In this document: positions 17,025 to 25,785 of the stretch, piece by piece
Numbering within the stretch: position 1 is the stretch's first letter
Layout: each line of letters opens with the position of its first letter
Assembly (NCBI GenBank): GCA_035496935.1
Contig: DATJED010000014.1
Location: 310,001 to 374,000 of the forward strand
Length of the DNA: 64,000 nucleotides
Source of the DNA: Pseudopedobacter sp035496935
GTDB lineage: Bacteria; Bacteroidota; Bacteroidia; Sphingobacteriales; Sphingobacteriaceae
Direction: 5' to 3'
Notes under the pieces: generated by a model
Told to the model about the DNA's origin: nothing
What the model saw: only the letters and a program-made list of their open reading frames with translations
Databases searched by the model: none
Program-made: the position numbers and the translations under genes

Positions 17025-17453
17025 TTAGTAGCAAGTATAAAGACTGACATGCATAATTTTAAAGAACTTAAGGTTTGGAAATTCGGTATAGAACTTTCAA
17101 AATTGATTTTTGAAACTACTCGGGAATTTCCAAATGAGCATAAATTTGGAATCGCAAATCAGATGTTCAGATGTGCGGTTTCAATTCCATCAAATATTGC
17201 CGAAGGGTGCGGAAGAAAGTCAGACAAAGAACTAAAACAGTTTATCAGTATTAGCTTAGGTTCTGCATTCGAACTCGATACGCAAATTGTAATATCAAAA
17301 GAAGTTGGATTAATATCAACGGAACAATTCGATATATTGCAAATCAAGATTATTGAAATACAAAAAATGCTGAACGGATTTGCAAAAAGTCTTAATGCTT
17401 GATACTCCGTACTATTAGAAAAGCTTGCAAGGAGTCTTAATACTTGCTACTAA
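17025..17453. mobile_element. Inverted-repeat-framed unit carrying a four-helix-bundle gene
   Basis: A 21-bp sequence at 17025-17045 (TTAGTAGCAAGTAT-AAAGACT) is the inverted copy of 17433-17453 with one mismatch. The repeats frame the small IVP/S23-type ORF and sit exactly in the metH-metF gap. The same ends recur without an ORF in front of metH. This suggests a small dispersed unit, possibly related to 23S rRNA intervening sequences that encode this protein family. Mobility is not shown. Confidence 0.5.
17049..17402 (+). CDS. Four-helix bundle protein (S23 / IVP family)
   Basis: I chose the ATG at 17049 because the family starts with Met-His-Asn-Phe-Lys-Glu-Leu-Lys-Val-Trp; the open frame reaches back to 16983 into metH. 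The 117-residue product has the conserved SIPSNIAEGCGR motif and the LGSAFELDTQI helix of the S23/IVP family, first known from intervening sequences in 23S rRNA genes. The function is not established; a pentameric RNA- or DNA-associated bundle has been proposed for the family. It is flanked by 21-bp inverted repeats and is probably not part of methionine metabolism. Confidence 0.85.
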   Translation: MHNFKELKVWKFGIELSKLIFETTREFPNEHKFGIANQMFRCAVSIPSNIAEGCGRKSDKELKQFISISLGSAFELDTQIVISKEVGLISTEQFDILQIKIIEIQKMLNGFAKSLNA

Positions 17454-17470
17454 TGACTTGATACTTAAAA

Positions 17471-18427
17471 ATGAAAATTACCGAACATATAAAAAACGCA
17501 AAAGGCAAAACGCTTTTCTCTTTTGAACTTTTACCGCCAATTAAGGGGCAAAGTATCCAATGGATTTACGATGCAATTGACCCTTTAATGGAATTTAAAC
17601 CTCCTTTTATCGATGTGACTTCTTTGCGTGAAGATTATATCTATAAGGAAAAAGATAACGGACTGCTAGAAAAAGTTTCGTACCGCAAACGCCCGGGAAC
17701 AATTGCTATTTGTGCGGCCATCATTAACAAATACGGCGTAGATGCTGTTCCACATTTAATTTGCGGAGGCTTCACCAAAGAAGAAACGGAAAACGCGTTA
17801 ATAGACCTCCAGTTTTTAGGTATTGATAACGTTTTGGCATTACGTGGAGATGCCCGCAAAGCTGATTCTTCTTTTGTTCCTACGCCGGGTGGCCATTGCT
17901 ACGCGACAGATTTAATCCAACATATTAAAGACCACAACTCAGGAAAGTTTTTGCATGAGGACGTCTCTGCCGAATATACAAGTGATTTTTGTATCGGCGT
18001 TGCGGGTTATCCGGAAAAACATTTCGAATCGCCAAATTTGAATACGGATTTTAAACACCTTAAAAAGAAGGTGGATATGGGCGCAGATTTTATTGTTACC
18101 CAGATGTTTTTTGATAACCAAAAGTACTTTGATTTTGTAAAGAAATGCCGCGAAAACGGCATCAACGTTCCAATTATTCCGGGGTTAAAACCTATCAGTG
18201 CAATTGGGCAGTTGGTATCACTACCTAAAATTTTCCATATCGATTTGCCGGATGATTTAAGTGAAGCGGTACAAAGCTGTAAAACTGCTAAAGATGTTAA
18301 ACAAGTGGGTACCGAGTTTATGATTCAACAGTGTAAAGAATTGGTGGAGTTTGGTGTTCCGGTGTTGCATTTTTATACGATGGGCAGGCCACAGCAAACC
18401 TACGATATTGCAAAAGCAATATTTTAA
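17471..18427 (+). CDS. metF: Methylenetetrahydrofolate reductase (MetF)
   Basis: MetF reduces 5,10-methylenetetrahydrofolate to 5-methyltetrahydrofolate, the methyl donor used by the MetH encoded upstream. The 318-residue length fits the bacterial FAD enzyme. Readable motifs are the N-terminal Phe-Glu-Leu-Leu-Pro-Pro, the NVLALRGDAR block near 119-128, and FIVTQMFFDNQKYFDF near 200-215. A strong terminator follows directly. The sequence next to the start codon, ACTTGATACTTAAAA, is the same as in front of metH. Confidence 0.95.
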   Translation: MKITEHIKNAKGKTLFSFELLPPIKGQSIQWIYDAIDPLMEFKPPFIDVTSLREDYIYKEKDNGLLEKVSYRKRPGTIAICAAIINKYGVDAVPHLICGGFTKEETENALIDLQFLGIDNVLALRGDARKADSSFVPTPGGHCYATDLIQHIKDHNSGKFLHEDVSAEYTSDFCIGVAGYPEKHFESPNLNTDFKHLKKKVDMGADFIVTQMFFDNQKYFDFVKKCRENGINVPIIPGLKPISAIGQLVSLPKIFHIDLPDDLSEAVQSCKTAKDVKQVGTEFMIQQCKELVEFGVPVLHFYTMGRPQQTYDIAKAIF

Positions 18428-18433
18428 CAACAC

Positions 18434-18467
18434 AAAGCTTCCCGACTCCTCGGGAAGCTTTTTTATT
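18434..18467 (+). terminator. Rho-independent terminator after metF
   Basis: AAAGCTTCCCG (18434-18444) pairs perfectly with CGGGAAGCTTT (18451-18461), leaving a 6-nt loop and a T-run. It ends the metH-metF unit. Confidence 0.85.
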
Positions 18468-18518
18468 TGTGAACTTGCCCTATATTCCCGTTTTTTGCAC
18501 AATTAATAGCAGATAAAA

Positions 18519-19790
18519 TTGACGACGCCCAGCCCCTCTTCGCAAAAAAAAGATCCTTACATCGCTTTGCGCTATCCCGAATTTAGATTTTACTTGCTCA
18601 TGCGTTTCTTTTTAACCATCGGCTACCAAGTACAGGGCGTAGTAATTGGCTGGTATATTTATAGCCTCACCAAAGACCCTTTTTCTTTAGGTCTGGTAGG
18701 GCTCGCAGAGGCCATTCCTGCTATCGGAATTGCTTTATACGGCGGTTATGTTGCCGACAAATCCAACAAAAAAACTTTGCTAAACAAAGTGGTAGCACTC
18801 ATTTTGTTCTCCTCTACAATGTTGTTTGTAGTCACTTTGCCCTCGGTTACGCAAAGTCTTGGGCAATCGTTACTGATTAGTATGATTTATGTGATGATTT
18901 TTGTTAACGGCATTGCCCGAGGTTTTTATGCGCCGACTTCGTTTTCACTGATGGCCATGATGATTCCGCGAGAACATTACGGAAATTCTTCAACATGGAA
19001 CAGCTCTGTCTGGCAAATTGCTTCCATTGCGGGCCCGGCAATCGGCGGATTATTGTATGGCTTTGCGGGTATCCACAATACCTTTATATTCATCTTAACC
19101 TGTTTAACTATTGCTTTCATTGCCACTTTTTGCATAAAAAGCCGTCCGGCAACCTACGTACGTACCACCAGTATTTTCCAAAGCCTATCAGAAGGACTGC
19201 GTTTTGTTTTTAAAACAAAAATGTTGTTGGGGGCTTTAAGTTTAGATTTATTTTCGGTGTTTTTTGGAGGAGCAGTAGCGCTGATACCGGTGATTGCCCA
19301 AGAAATCTTACATGTTGGCGCAACAGAATTTGGATTTTTAAGGGCTGCACCGGCGGTTGGGGCAGTACTAACGATGCTACTGATGACCCGTTTCTCGCCA
19401 ATGAGAAAACCGTGGCGCAACTTGCTGTTTGCAGTTACCGGTTTCGGACTTTCAATTATCTGTTACGGATTATCCACCAATTTTTACCTTACTTTATTCT
19501 TCTTATTTTTAGAGGGCGCTTTTGACAGCGTGAGCGTAATTATTAGATCCACTATTTTGCAGTTGCTAACGCCCGATGATATGCGTGGGCGAGTTTCTGC
19601 GGTTAATTCGATGTTCATTGGTTCTTCAAATGAAATTGGTCAGTTCGAATCCGGTTTAACCGCTAAATTAATGCGTACGGTACCGGCTATTGTTTTTGGC
19701 GGGAGCATGACTTTAATTGTGGCTGGTGTTACTTGGTTTAAAACTAAAAAGTTGGTGCCACTAAGTTTAGATGAGATTAGTAAACCCTGA
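18519..19790 (+). CDS. MFS transporter (EntS-like exporter family)
   Basis: The ORF opens with TTG at 18519, which gives about 20 polar residues before the first membrane helix, a normal length for this family. About 12 hydrophobic segments follow. The loop motif Gly-Gly-Tyr-Val-Ala-Asp-Lys-Ser after helix 2 is the MFS signature, and the late MRGRVSAVNSMFIGSSNEIGQFESG motif is typical of the MFS_3/EntS-like group. The substrate is unknown. The stop lies 3 bp before scpA, so the two are probably co-transcribed. Confidence 0.82.
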   Translation: MTTPSPSSQKKDPYIALRYPEFRFYLLMRFFLTIGYQVQGVVIGWYIYSLTKDPFSLGLVGLAEAIPAIGIALYGGYVADKSNKKTLLNKVVALILFSSTMLFVVTLPSVTQSLGQSLLISMIYVMIFVNGIARGFYAPTSFSLMAMMIPREHYGNSSTWNSSVWQIASIAGPAIGGLLYGFAGIHNTFIFILTCLTIAFIATFCIKSRPATYVRTTSIFQSLSEGLRFVFKTKMLLGALSLDLFSVFFGGAVALIPVIAQEILHVGATEFGFLRAAPAVGAVLTMLLMTRFSPMRKPWRNLLFAVTGFGLSIICYGLSTNFYLTLFFLFLEGAFDSVSVIIRSTILQLLTPDDMRGRVSAVNSMFIGSSNEIGQFESGLTAKLMRTVPAIVFGGSMTLIVAGVTWFKTKKLVPLSLDEISKP

Positions 19791-19793
19791 AAA

Positions 19794-20555
19794 ATGGAAG
19801 ACAAGATTGAAGATTTTTCTATAAAACTACCGATTTTTGAAGGGCCTTTTGACCTCTTGCTTTTTTTTATCGAAAAGGACGAACTGGACATCTACAACAT
19901 CCCCATAGCTAAAATAACCGACGATTTTTTGAACTACATGCATCAGCTTAATGCCTTAAATATGGAGCTCGCTAGCGAATTTATTTTTGTTGCCGCTACA
20001 CTTATGCGCATTAAAGCAAAAATGCTACTACCGAGGCCAGAGCTCAACGAAAACGGCGATGAAGTGGATTTAAAGCAGGACTTAGTAAAACGCCTTTTGG
20101 AATATAAAAGATTTAAAGACGCATCCGAAAGTTTGAAAATATTGGAGGAGCAACGTTTTTATAAACTTAAAAGAGGCAATATTACTGAAGATATAAATGC
20201 TTTATTAGCCGATACAGATCATACGGAAGGCTTTACTTCTTTCGATTTATACAAACTGCTTAAAACTTACCACAAAGTGATGGGAAGCTATCAAATTAGG
20301 GCAAAGGAAGTTAAACACACGGTAGAAAAATATCCTTATAATATTGAGGAGCAAAAAGTGAAGATTGCAAGCTTACTAGCAATCAACAAAAAGCTCGATT
20401 TTAAAACCATGCTGAGCATCTCTAAGGACAAAGTTCAGTTTGTATATAATTTTTTAGCGATGCTGGAAATGTTACAGCAAGAATTGGCAAAAATACAGAT
20501 TGGCCTAGGCTTTAATAACTTTTGGCTACAGGAGAGAGAAGCGCCTGCTCAATAA
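19794..20555 (+). CDS. scpA: Segregation and condensation protein A (ScpA)
   Basis: ScpA is the kleisin subunit that bridges the SMC ATPase heads and, with ScpB, forms the condensin needed for chromosome segregation. The 253-residue protein shows the family N terminus (PIFEGPFDLLLFFIEKDELDIYNIPIA), an ASEFIFVAATLMRIKAKMLLP helix and a C-terminal winged-helix segment. It starts 3 bp after the MFS gene. Its last 44 bp overlap the end of the convergent oxidoreductase gene. scpB is not in the window. Confidence 0.92.
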   Translation: MEDKIEDFSIKLPIFEGPFDLLLFFIEKDELDIYNIPIAKITDDFLNYMHQLNALNMELASEFIFVAATLMRIKAKMLLPRPELNENGDEVDLKQDLVKRLLEYKRFKDASESLKILEEQRFYKLKRGNITEDINALLADTDHTEGFTSFDLYKLLKTYHKVMGSYQIRAKEVKHTVEKYPYNIEEQKVKIASLLAINKKLDFKTMLSISKDKVQFVYNFLAMLEMLQQELAKIQIGLGFNNFWLQEREAPAQ

Positions 20556-21534
20556 AATGAATTACCTTAAGCTCATCAGCTAAACCAATTTCGGGCGGCT
20601 TATTATTTTTTAAACAATCTATTACCTTAGCTAAAAAAGCATCGTGTTTGTCTGCCGAACCTTGGTAGTAACTATAATTATTAGCCTGGTTTATTTGGTT
20701 AAAAACCGGAATCTCAAAATTTTGCTTCAAGTTAACTGAATCCAATTTTTCCATGTATTGCCCGCCAACTTTTACGTTGCCTTCGGATCCTATAATGGTT
20801 AAGCTGCTTTCCAAATTGGTTTGATAGGTGGCATTGGTAAAATTAAAAGTTCCTCTTCCGCCACCAGAAAATTTAAAACTAATTGTTCCGCTGTCGTCAA
20901 ATTCCGTTTTTATTTTGGGGTTTAAGGTAAACAGATCACTAGCAATTTGTTGAGGGTCGCCACATAACCAAATCAATAAATCAATAAAATGGCTAAATTG
21001 AGAATACAATGGCCCTCCACCTAATTTTTTGGTCCCTCTCCAAGGCGAGTCAAGATAATATTGTTGATTTCTGTTCCAGAAACAGTTAATCTGCAACAGT
21101 AAAATATCGCCCAACATTCGGTCAGTCATCAGTTTTTTTAGCCATACCGCCACAGGGCTGTACCTATTCTGCATTACCGCAAAAACTTTTTTGCCTGATT
21201 TTTCCTCTGCTTCCTTCATCCTATGTACATCCTCGGTTTGCAGCGCAATCGGCTTTTCGCAAATTACGTGATAGCCAGCATTTAAGCATGCTATTGTATG
21301 TTGTGGGTGCAAACCGTTAGGCGTACAAACGCAAACAACATCCGCTGGAATTTTAGCGTCTAAAAAACCAGAAACAGAAGTAAAAAAAGGGACGAGATTA
21401 TCTAAATTTCTACGTTTATTAAAATCTGTATCCACTACCGCAAGCAATTCAGAATCTTTAGAACTATTAATTAGCGTAGCATATTTCTTCCCGATATTGC
21501 CCACGCCAATAATTACGAATTTTATGGAACTCAT
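20512..21534 (-). CDS. Gfo/Idh/MocA-family oxidoreductase
   Basis: I prefer the ATG at 21534 (Met-Ser-Ser-Ile-Lys-Phe) because the Rossmann strand starts right after it; an in-frame ATG at 21549 is also possible. Motifs are GVGNIGKKY near residue 10, the Glu-Lys-Pro of CEKPIAL near 90, and GGGPLYSQFSHFIDLL near 170, which carries the family's active-site His. The last motif resembles WlbA-type UDP-sugar 3-dehydrogenases, so a sugar-nucleotide substrate is possible. The gene is alone on the minus strand and its end overlaps scpA by 44 bp. Confidence 0.8.
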   Translation of the reverse strand: MSSIKFVIIGVGNIGKKYATLINSSKDSELLAVVDTDFNKRRNLDNLVPFFTSVSGFLDAKIPADVVCVCTPNGLHPQHTIACLNAGYHVICEKPIALQTEDVHRMKEAEEKSGKKVFAVMQNRYSPVAVWLKKLMTDRMLGDILLLQINCFWNRNQQYYLDSPWRGTKKLGGGPLYSQFSHFIDLLIWLCGDPQQIASDLFTLNPKIKTEFDDSGTISFKFSGGGRGTFNFTNATYQTNLESSLTIIGSEGNVKVGGQYMEKLDSVNLKQNFEIPVFNQINQANNYSYYQGSADKHDAFLAKVIDCLKNNKPPEIGLADELKVIHFIEQALLSPVAKSY

Positions 21535-21661
21535 GTAAGTTTTTATCAAATAATGCTATAAAAAATGTCTAATTTAGGGCGCTTAAAGGGAACGTAAGAT
21601 AGTTAAAAACAACATTATCGTCCAAAAACGGTGTAATAATATCAAAATATAATATAAATAC

Positions 21662-22933
21662 ATGAAAAAAGACAAATTAATTTTTGACCTCATTCAAAAA
21701 GAACAAGAAAGACAAGAAAACGGTATCGAATTAATTGCTTCTGAAAACTTTGTAAGCAAGCAAGTTATGGAAGCTGCCGGATCTGTTTTAACCAATAAAT
21801 ATGCTGAAGGTTTACCAGGGAAAAGATATTACGGCGGTTGCGAGGTGGTGGACGATATTGAAACTATTGCAATTGAAAGGGCAAAAGAATTATTTGGCGC
21901 AACATGGGCAAACGTACAGCCTCACTCTGGCGCACAAGCAAACGCAGCGGTGTTACTAGCGGTTTTAAATGCTGGCGATAAAATATTAGGTTTTGATTTA
22001 TCACACGGTGGGCACCTTACTCATGGTTCACCTGTAAACTTTTCGGGAAAGTTATACCAGCCGTTCTTTTACGGAGTTGAAGAAGAAACCGGTTTAATCA
22101 ATTACAAACAATTAGAGGAAATTGCTTTAAGAGAGAAACCAAAACTAATTATCTGTGGTGCTTCTGCATACTCAAGAGACTGGGATTATGAGTTTATTAG
22201 AGCCGTTGCGGATAAAATTGGCGCTTTGGTATTGGCAGATATTTCTCACCCATCGGGTTTAATTGCCAAGGGCATTTTAAAGAATCCGCTTCCGCATTGC
22301 CATATCGTAACAACCACTACCCACAAAACATTAAGAGGTCCACGTGGTGGATTGATTATGATGGGTAAAGATTTTGAAAATCCATGGGGACTTAAAACGC
22401 CAAAAGGAGAGACGAAAATGATGTCGGCTATTTTAGATGGAGCCGTTTTTCCTGGTACACAAGGCGGACCATTAGAACATATCATCGCTGCAAAAGCTAT
22501 TGCTTTTGGTGAAGCTTTAAGTGACGACTATAAAACTTATATTGAACAGGTTAAGAAAAATGCCGATGCCATGGCAAATGCGTTGGTAGCCAAAGATTAC
22601 AAAATCATTTCTGGTGGCACAGACAACCATTTAATGCTCATCGATCTTACAAATAAAGACATTACCGGTAAATTAGCAGAACAAGCTTTAGGCAAGGCGG
22701 ATATTACTGTTAATAAAAATATGGTGCCGTTTGACAAGAAATCTCCATTTGTAACTTCTGGCATAAGATTGGGTACAGCAGCAATCACTACCCGCGGTTT
22801 AAAAGAAAAAGAAATGGTGGAAATTGTAGAATTAATTGATTCAGTGATTCTTAATCATCAAAATGAAACTTTTTTAGCAGACACTCGTAAAAAAGTGAAC
22901 GAGTTGATGAGCAGATATCCTCTCTACAAATAA
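21662..22933 (+). CDS. glyA: Serine hydroxymethyltransferase (GlyA)
   Basis: GlyA converts serine and tetrahydrofolate to glycine and 5,10-methylenetetrahydrofolate, the substrate of MetF. The 423-residue length is normal. The family N terminus IELIASENFVS is at residues 22-32, YAEGLPGKRYYGG at 48-59, and the PLP lysine is Lys222 in TTTTHKTLRGPRGG. It is followed after 7 bp by the sensor kinase gene, suggesting read-through transcription. Confidence 0.97.
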   Translation: MKKDKLIFDLIQKEQERQENGIELIASENFVSKQVMEAAGSVLTNKYAEGLPGKRYYGGCEVVDDIETIAIERAKELFGATWANVQPHSGAQANAAVLLAVLNAGDKILGFDLSHGGHLTHGSPVNFSGKLYQPFFYGVEEETGLINYKQLEEIALREKPKLIICGASAYSRDWDYEFIRAVADKIGALVLADISHPSGLIAKGILKNPLPHCHIVTTTTHKTLRGPRGGLIMMGKDFENPWGLKTPKGETKMMSAILDGAVFPGTQGGPLEHIIAAKAIAFGEALSDDYKTYIEQVKKNADAMANALVAKDYKIISGGTDNHLMLIDLTNKDITGKLAEQALGKADITVNKNMVPFDKKSPFVTSGIRLGTAAITTRGLKEKEMVEIVELIDSVILNHQNETFLADTRKKVNELMSRYPLYK

Positions 22934-22940
22934 CCTAAAT

Positions 22941-25697
22941 TTGAGTTCGTTAGATCAATATATCGTAGACCAAAATCATCCAAACAAACTGATGGATGAT
23001 TTCGGTTTATATGAAATTTCATCAAACGAACAATTTGAAGATATTTTAACGCTGGCCTGTTTTGTCACAGGTTGCCCGTCTGCTTATATTTCTATAATTG
23101 ATGGAGATTGGCAGAACATTAGGTATACCAAAAATTTCTGTGCCGGTCAAAATCAGTTAAACCAATCTATCTGCAGTTTAGCAACAGCCCAAAAAAGCCT
23201 TTTACAAATTTCTGATATACAAGCGCATCCCGAAATAAATAATGTGCTTTTAGATAGCCAACAAAATTTCAAATTTTACGCAGGCCTGCCAGTAATTGAC
23301 AAAAAAGGAGTTGTATTAGGTACTTTATGCGTTTTTGATAATAGTGCTAAGTTATTAAACCAAGATCAGCAGACCAATTTCGAAATTTTAGGCAAGCAAG
23401 TTCTCAACATTTTGGAGCTGCGCAAACGGAACATCCAAAAAAAAATAAGTGAGGAATCAGCAGAAGAACATAAGGTTTTCTTCGATGTTTCTCCGAGTTT
23501 GATCTGCATTTTAAACGACCAATTAGAAATTCAAATCATAAACAAGGTCGCATTTAATATTTTCGGATTTAAGCCAGAAGAATGTAAAGGATTAAATATT
23601 GCAAATTTTATTGTACCAGAAGACCGGATACGCGTTATTAAATTAGCAAACCAAAAACTTAAGGAACGGGTTAAAAGTTTTGAGATAGAAACCCGAATCC
23701 GTACTAAAGATAACGATCTGAAATGGATCAGTTGGAACGCCGTTACCAAAAACCGAAAGTGGTTTATTATTGGTAGAGAGATTACGCAGGAGAAAGAAAT
23801 AAGTAAAAATTTAGACCAACTTTCCACTGTTGCCAGCAAAATAAATAGTGGTATTGTAATTAGTAACGCAAGAGGTGAGGTGATTTGGGCAAATCCTGCT
23901 TTTACAAATATTACGGGCTATTGTTTGGCAGATTTTGAATGCAAGCGTTTGGGCGATGTGCTGGTAGGTAAAGAAACGGAAAAAGCATTAATAGCTCAGG
24001 CAAGAAAAAACACAGAAAACAAGAAATCGTTCTCTATCGAATTTTTAGCTTACAAAAAAACAGGAGAAAAAATATGGCTATCTATACATAACACGGTTAT
24101 TTTAGATGAAAAAGGAGATATAGACAGCCTCATAGAAATTGTTATTGATATTACAGAAAGGAAAGAATCTGAAAAACAACTAGAGTTACTATCATTAGTT
24201 GCGAGTAAAACCAACAATGGCGTTTCAATTTGCGATAAAGACGGCAACGTAACTTGGATTAACGAAGCTTTAGAAAACATTTTAGGGTACAAAAACGAAG
24301 TAATTATTGGCAAAAAATTAGTTGATTTTGTAAAAGGAGAAGAAACTGATTTAGATCTTTTAGAAATTGTTAGAGAGCGGTCTAAATGTTTTGAACCTTT
24401 TACTATTGAACATAAGGTTTACAGGAAAGATGGCACCGCAATATGGCTTTCTATAGCAAATACACCTATTTACAATAAAGCTACAAACCAGTATACGCAA
24501 ATAGAGATTATCAATGATATCACCCAGCGTAAACAGGCAGAACTTCAGCTTTTAGCTTCACGAGAAGAAACTTTACAGCTGAGTAAAGCTAAGGAATCAT
24601 TTGTATCCATAATGAGTCACGAAATTCGTACGCCTTTAAACGCGGTTATTGGGCTGGCAAATATCCTATATGATGAAGAAAAGCTCCCTAGCCAAGAACA
24701 ATCTATCGATTTACTTAAATTCTCAGCAGACAACCTACTCAATTTAATCAACGATATTTTAGATTTCAACAAAATTGAAGTCGGAAAAATGGAGCTTGAA
24801 AATAAACGTCTTGATATTAGAACTTTGTTGAATGACATTGTAGACTCCATGCGGTTCAAAATTGACGGCAAACCTATTAAATTGGATTATAGCATAGATC
24901 CTAAAATACCGGAATTGGTACGAGGCGATAAAACACGCCTTTACCAGATTTTAGTTAACTTAATTAATAATGCGATTAAATTCACACCAGAAGGAAGCGT
25001 TAAAATTTTTGTAGAGCTGCTGCCAGAAATCGCAAATAAAGTTGGTTTGGGCTTTAAAATAATTGATACCGGTATCGGAATCTCTAAAGACAAGCTGAAT
25101 CTGGTATTTGAACCTTTTACACAAGCCGAAAGCAATATTTCAAGAAAATACGGCGGTTCAGGTCTTGGATTGTCAATTACAAAAAAACTTGTTAGCCTTT
25201 TTGGCGGCGATATATCTGTTAAAAGTGAGCTTGGCATGGGCACCGAGTTTTCTTTTAAACTTAAATTTAATAAATTTGAGGGCCCTATAGATATGTCAGA
25301 AACACCCCAGAATATTACATTAACCGGAAAGATTTTAGTTGTCGACGATAATGATATAAACACTTTGTTAGCGCAAAGAGTACTCAGCAAATTTGGATTA
25401 AACGTTGTAACTACTGATAGTGGAATAAACGCTATTGAGCTTTTAAAAGCTAAAGATTTCGACCTTGTGTTAATGGATGTACACATGCCTAATTTAAACG
25501 GCTACGAAACCACAAAGTTATTAAGGGCTACCAACGATACTTACTACAAAAATCTACCAATAATAGCATTAACTGCTTCTGTGCTGGATGACCATTGGAA
25601 CGAAATTGAGAATTCTGGGATGACAGACTTCCAACTTAAGCCATTTAAACCCGAAGAGTTGGCTCAAAAAATCAAAAAATACCTCAAAGCCAATTAG
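22941..25697 (+). CDS. Hybrid sensor histidine kinase (GAF-PAS-PAS-PAS-HisKA-HATPase-REC)
   Basis: The start is a TTG, 7 bp after glyA. The 918 residues contain a GAF domain (about 20-160), three PAS/PAC units (about 170-285, 290-410 and 415-535), a HisKA domain with His560 in SHEIRTPLNAVIGL, a HATPase domain (N box near 675, GTGIGISKDKL and GSGLGLSITKKL G boxes) and a receiver domain with Asp846 in LVLMDVHMP. No membrane helix is visible, so it should be cytoplasmic. No output regulator is encoded next to it, so the signal and target are unknown. Confidence 0.9.
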   Translation: MSSLDQYIVDQNHPNKLMDDFGLYEISSNEQFEDILTLACFVTGCPSAYISIIDGDWQNIRYTKNFCAGQNQLNQSICSLATAQKSLLQISDIQAHPEINNVLLDSQQNFKFYAGLPVIDKKGVVLGTLCVFDNSAKLLNQDQQTNFEILGKQVLNILELRKRNIQKKISEESAEEHKVFFDVSPSLICILNDQLEIQIINKVAFNIFGFKPEECKGLNIANFIVPEDRIRVIKLANQKLKERVKSFEIETRIRTKDNDLKWISWNAVTKNRKWFIIGREITQEKEISKNLDQLSTVASKINSGIVISNARGEVIWANPAFTNITGYCLADFECKRLGDVLVGKETEKALIAQARKNTENKKSFSIEFLAYKKTGEKIWLSIHNTVILDEKGDIDSLIEIVIDITERKESEKQLELLSLVASKTNNGVSICDKDGNVTWINEALENILGYKNEVIIGKKLVDFVKGEETDLDLLEIVRERSKCFEPFTIEHKVYRKDGTAIWLSIANTPIYNKATNQYTQIEIINDITQRKQAELQLLASREETLQLSKAKESFVSIMSHEIRTPLNAVIGLANILYDEEKLPSQEQSIDLLKFSADNLLNLINDILDFNKIEVGKMELENKRLDIRTLLNDIVDSMRFKIDGKPIKLDYSIDPKIPELVRGDKTRLYQILVNLINNAIKFTPEGSVKIFVELLPEIANKVGLGFKIIDTGIGISKDKLNLVFEPFTQAESNISRKYGGSGLGLSITKKLVSLFGGDISVKSELGMGTEFSFKLKFNKFEGPIDMSETPQNITLTGKILVVDDNDINTLLAQRVLSKFGLNVVTTDSGINAIELLKAKDFDLVLMDVHMPNLNGYETTKLLRATNDTYYKNLPIIALTASVLDDHWNEIENSGMTDFQLKPFKPEELAQKIKKYLKAN

Positions 25698-25785
25698 TTT
25701 TGCCTCCGTTGCGGCTAATACTTCCCTCGCTAAACATCATTACATTTTATTTAACTTTGCCCTTAAATATCCTTAACTCGGTAAA

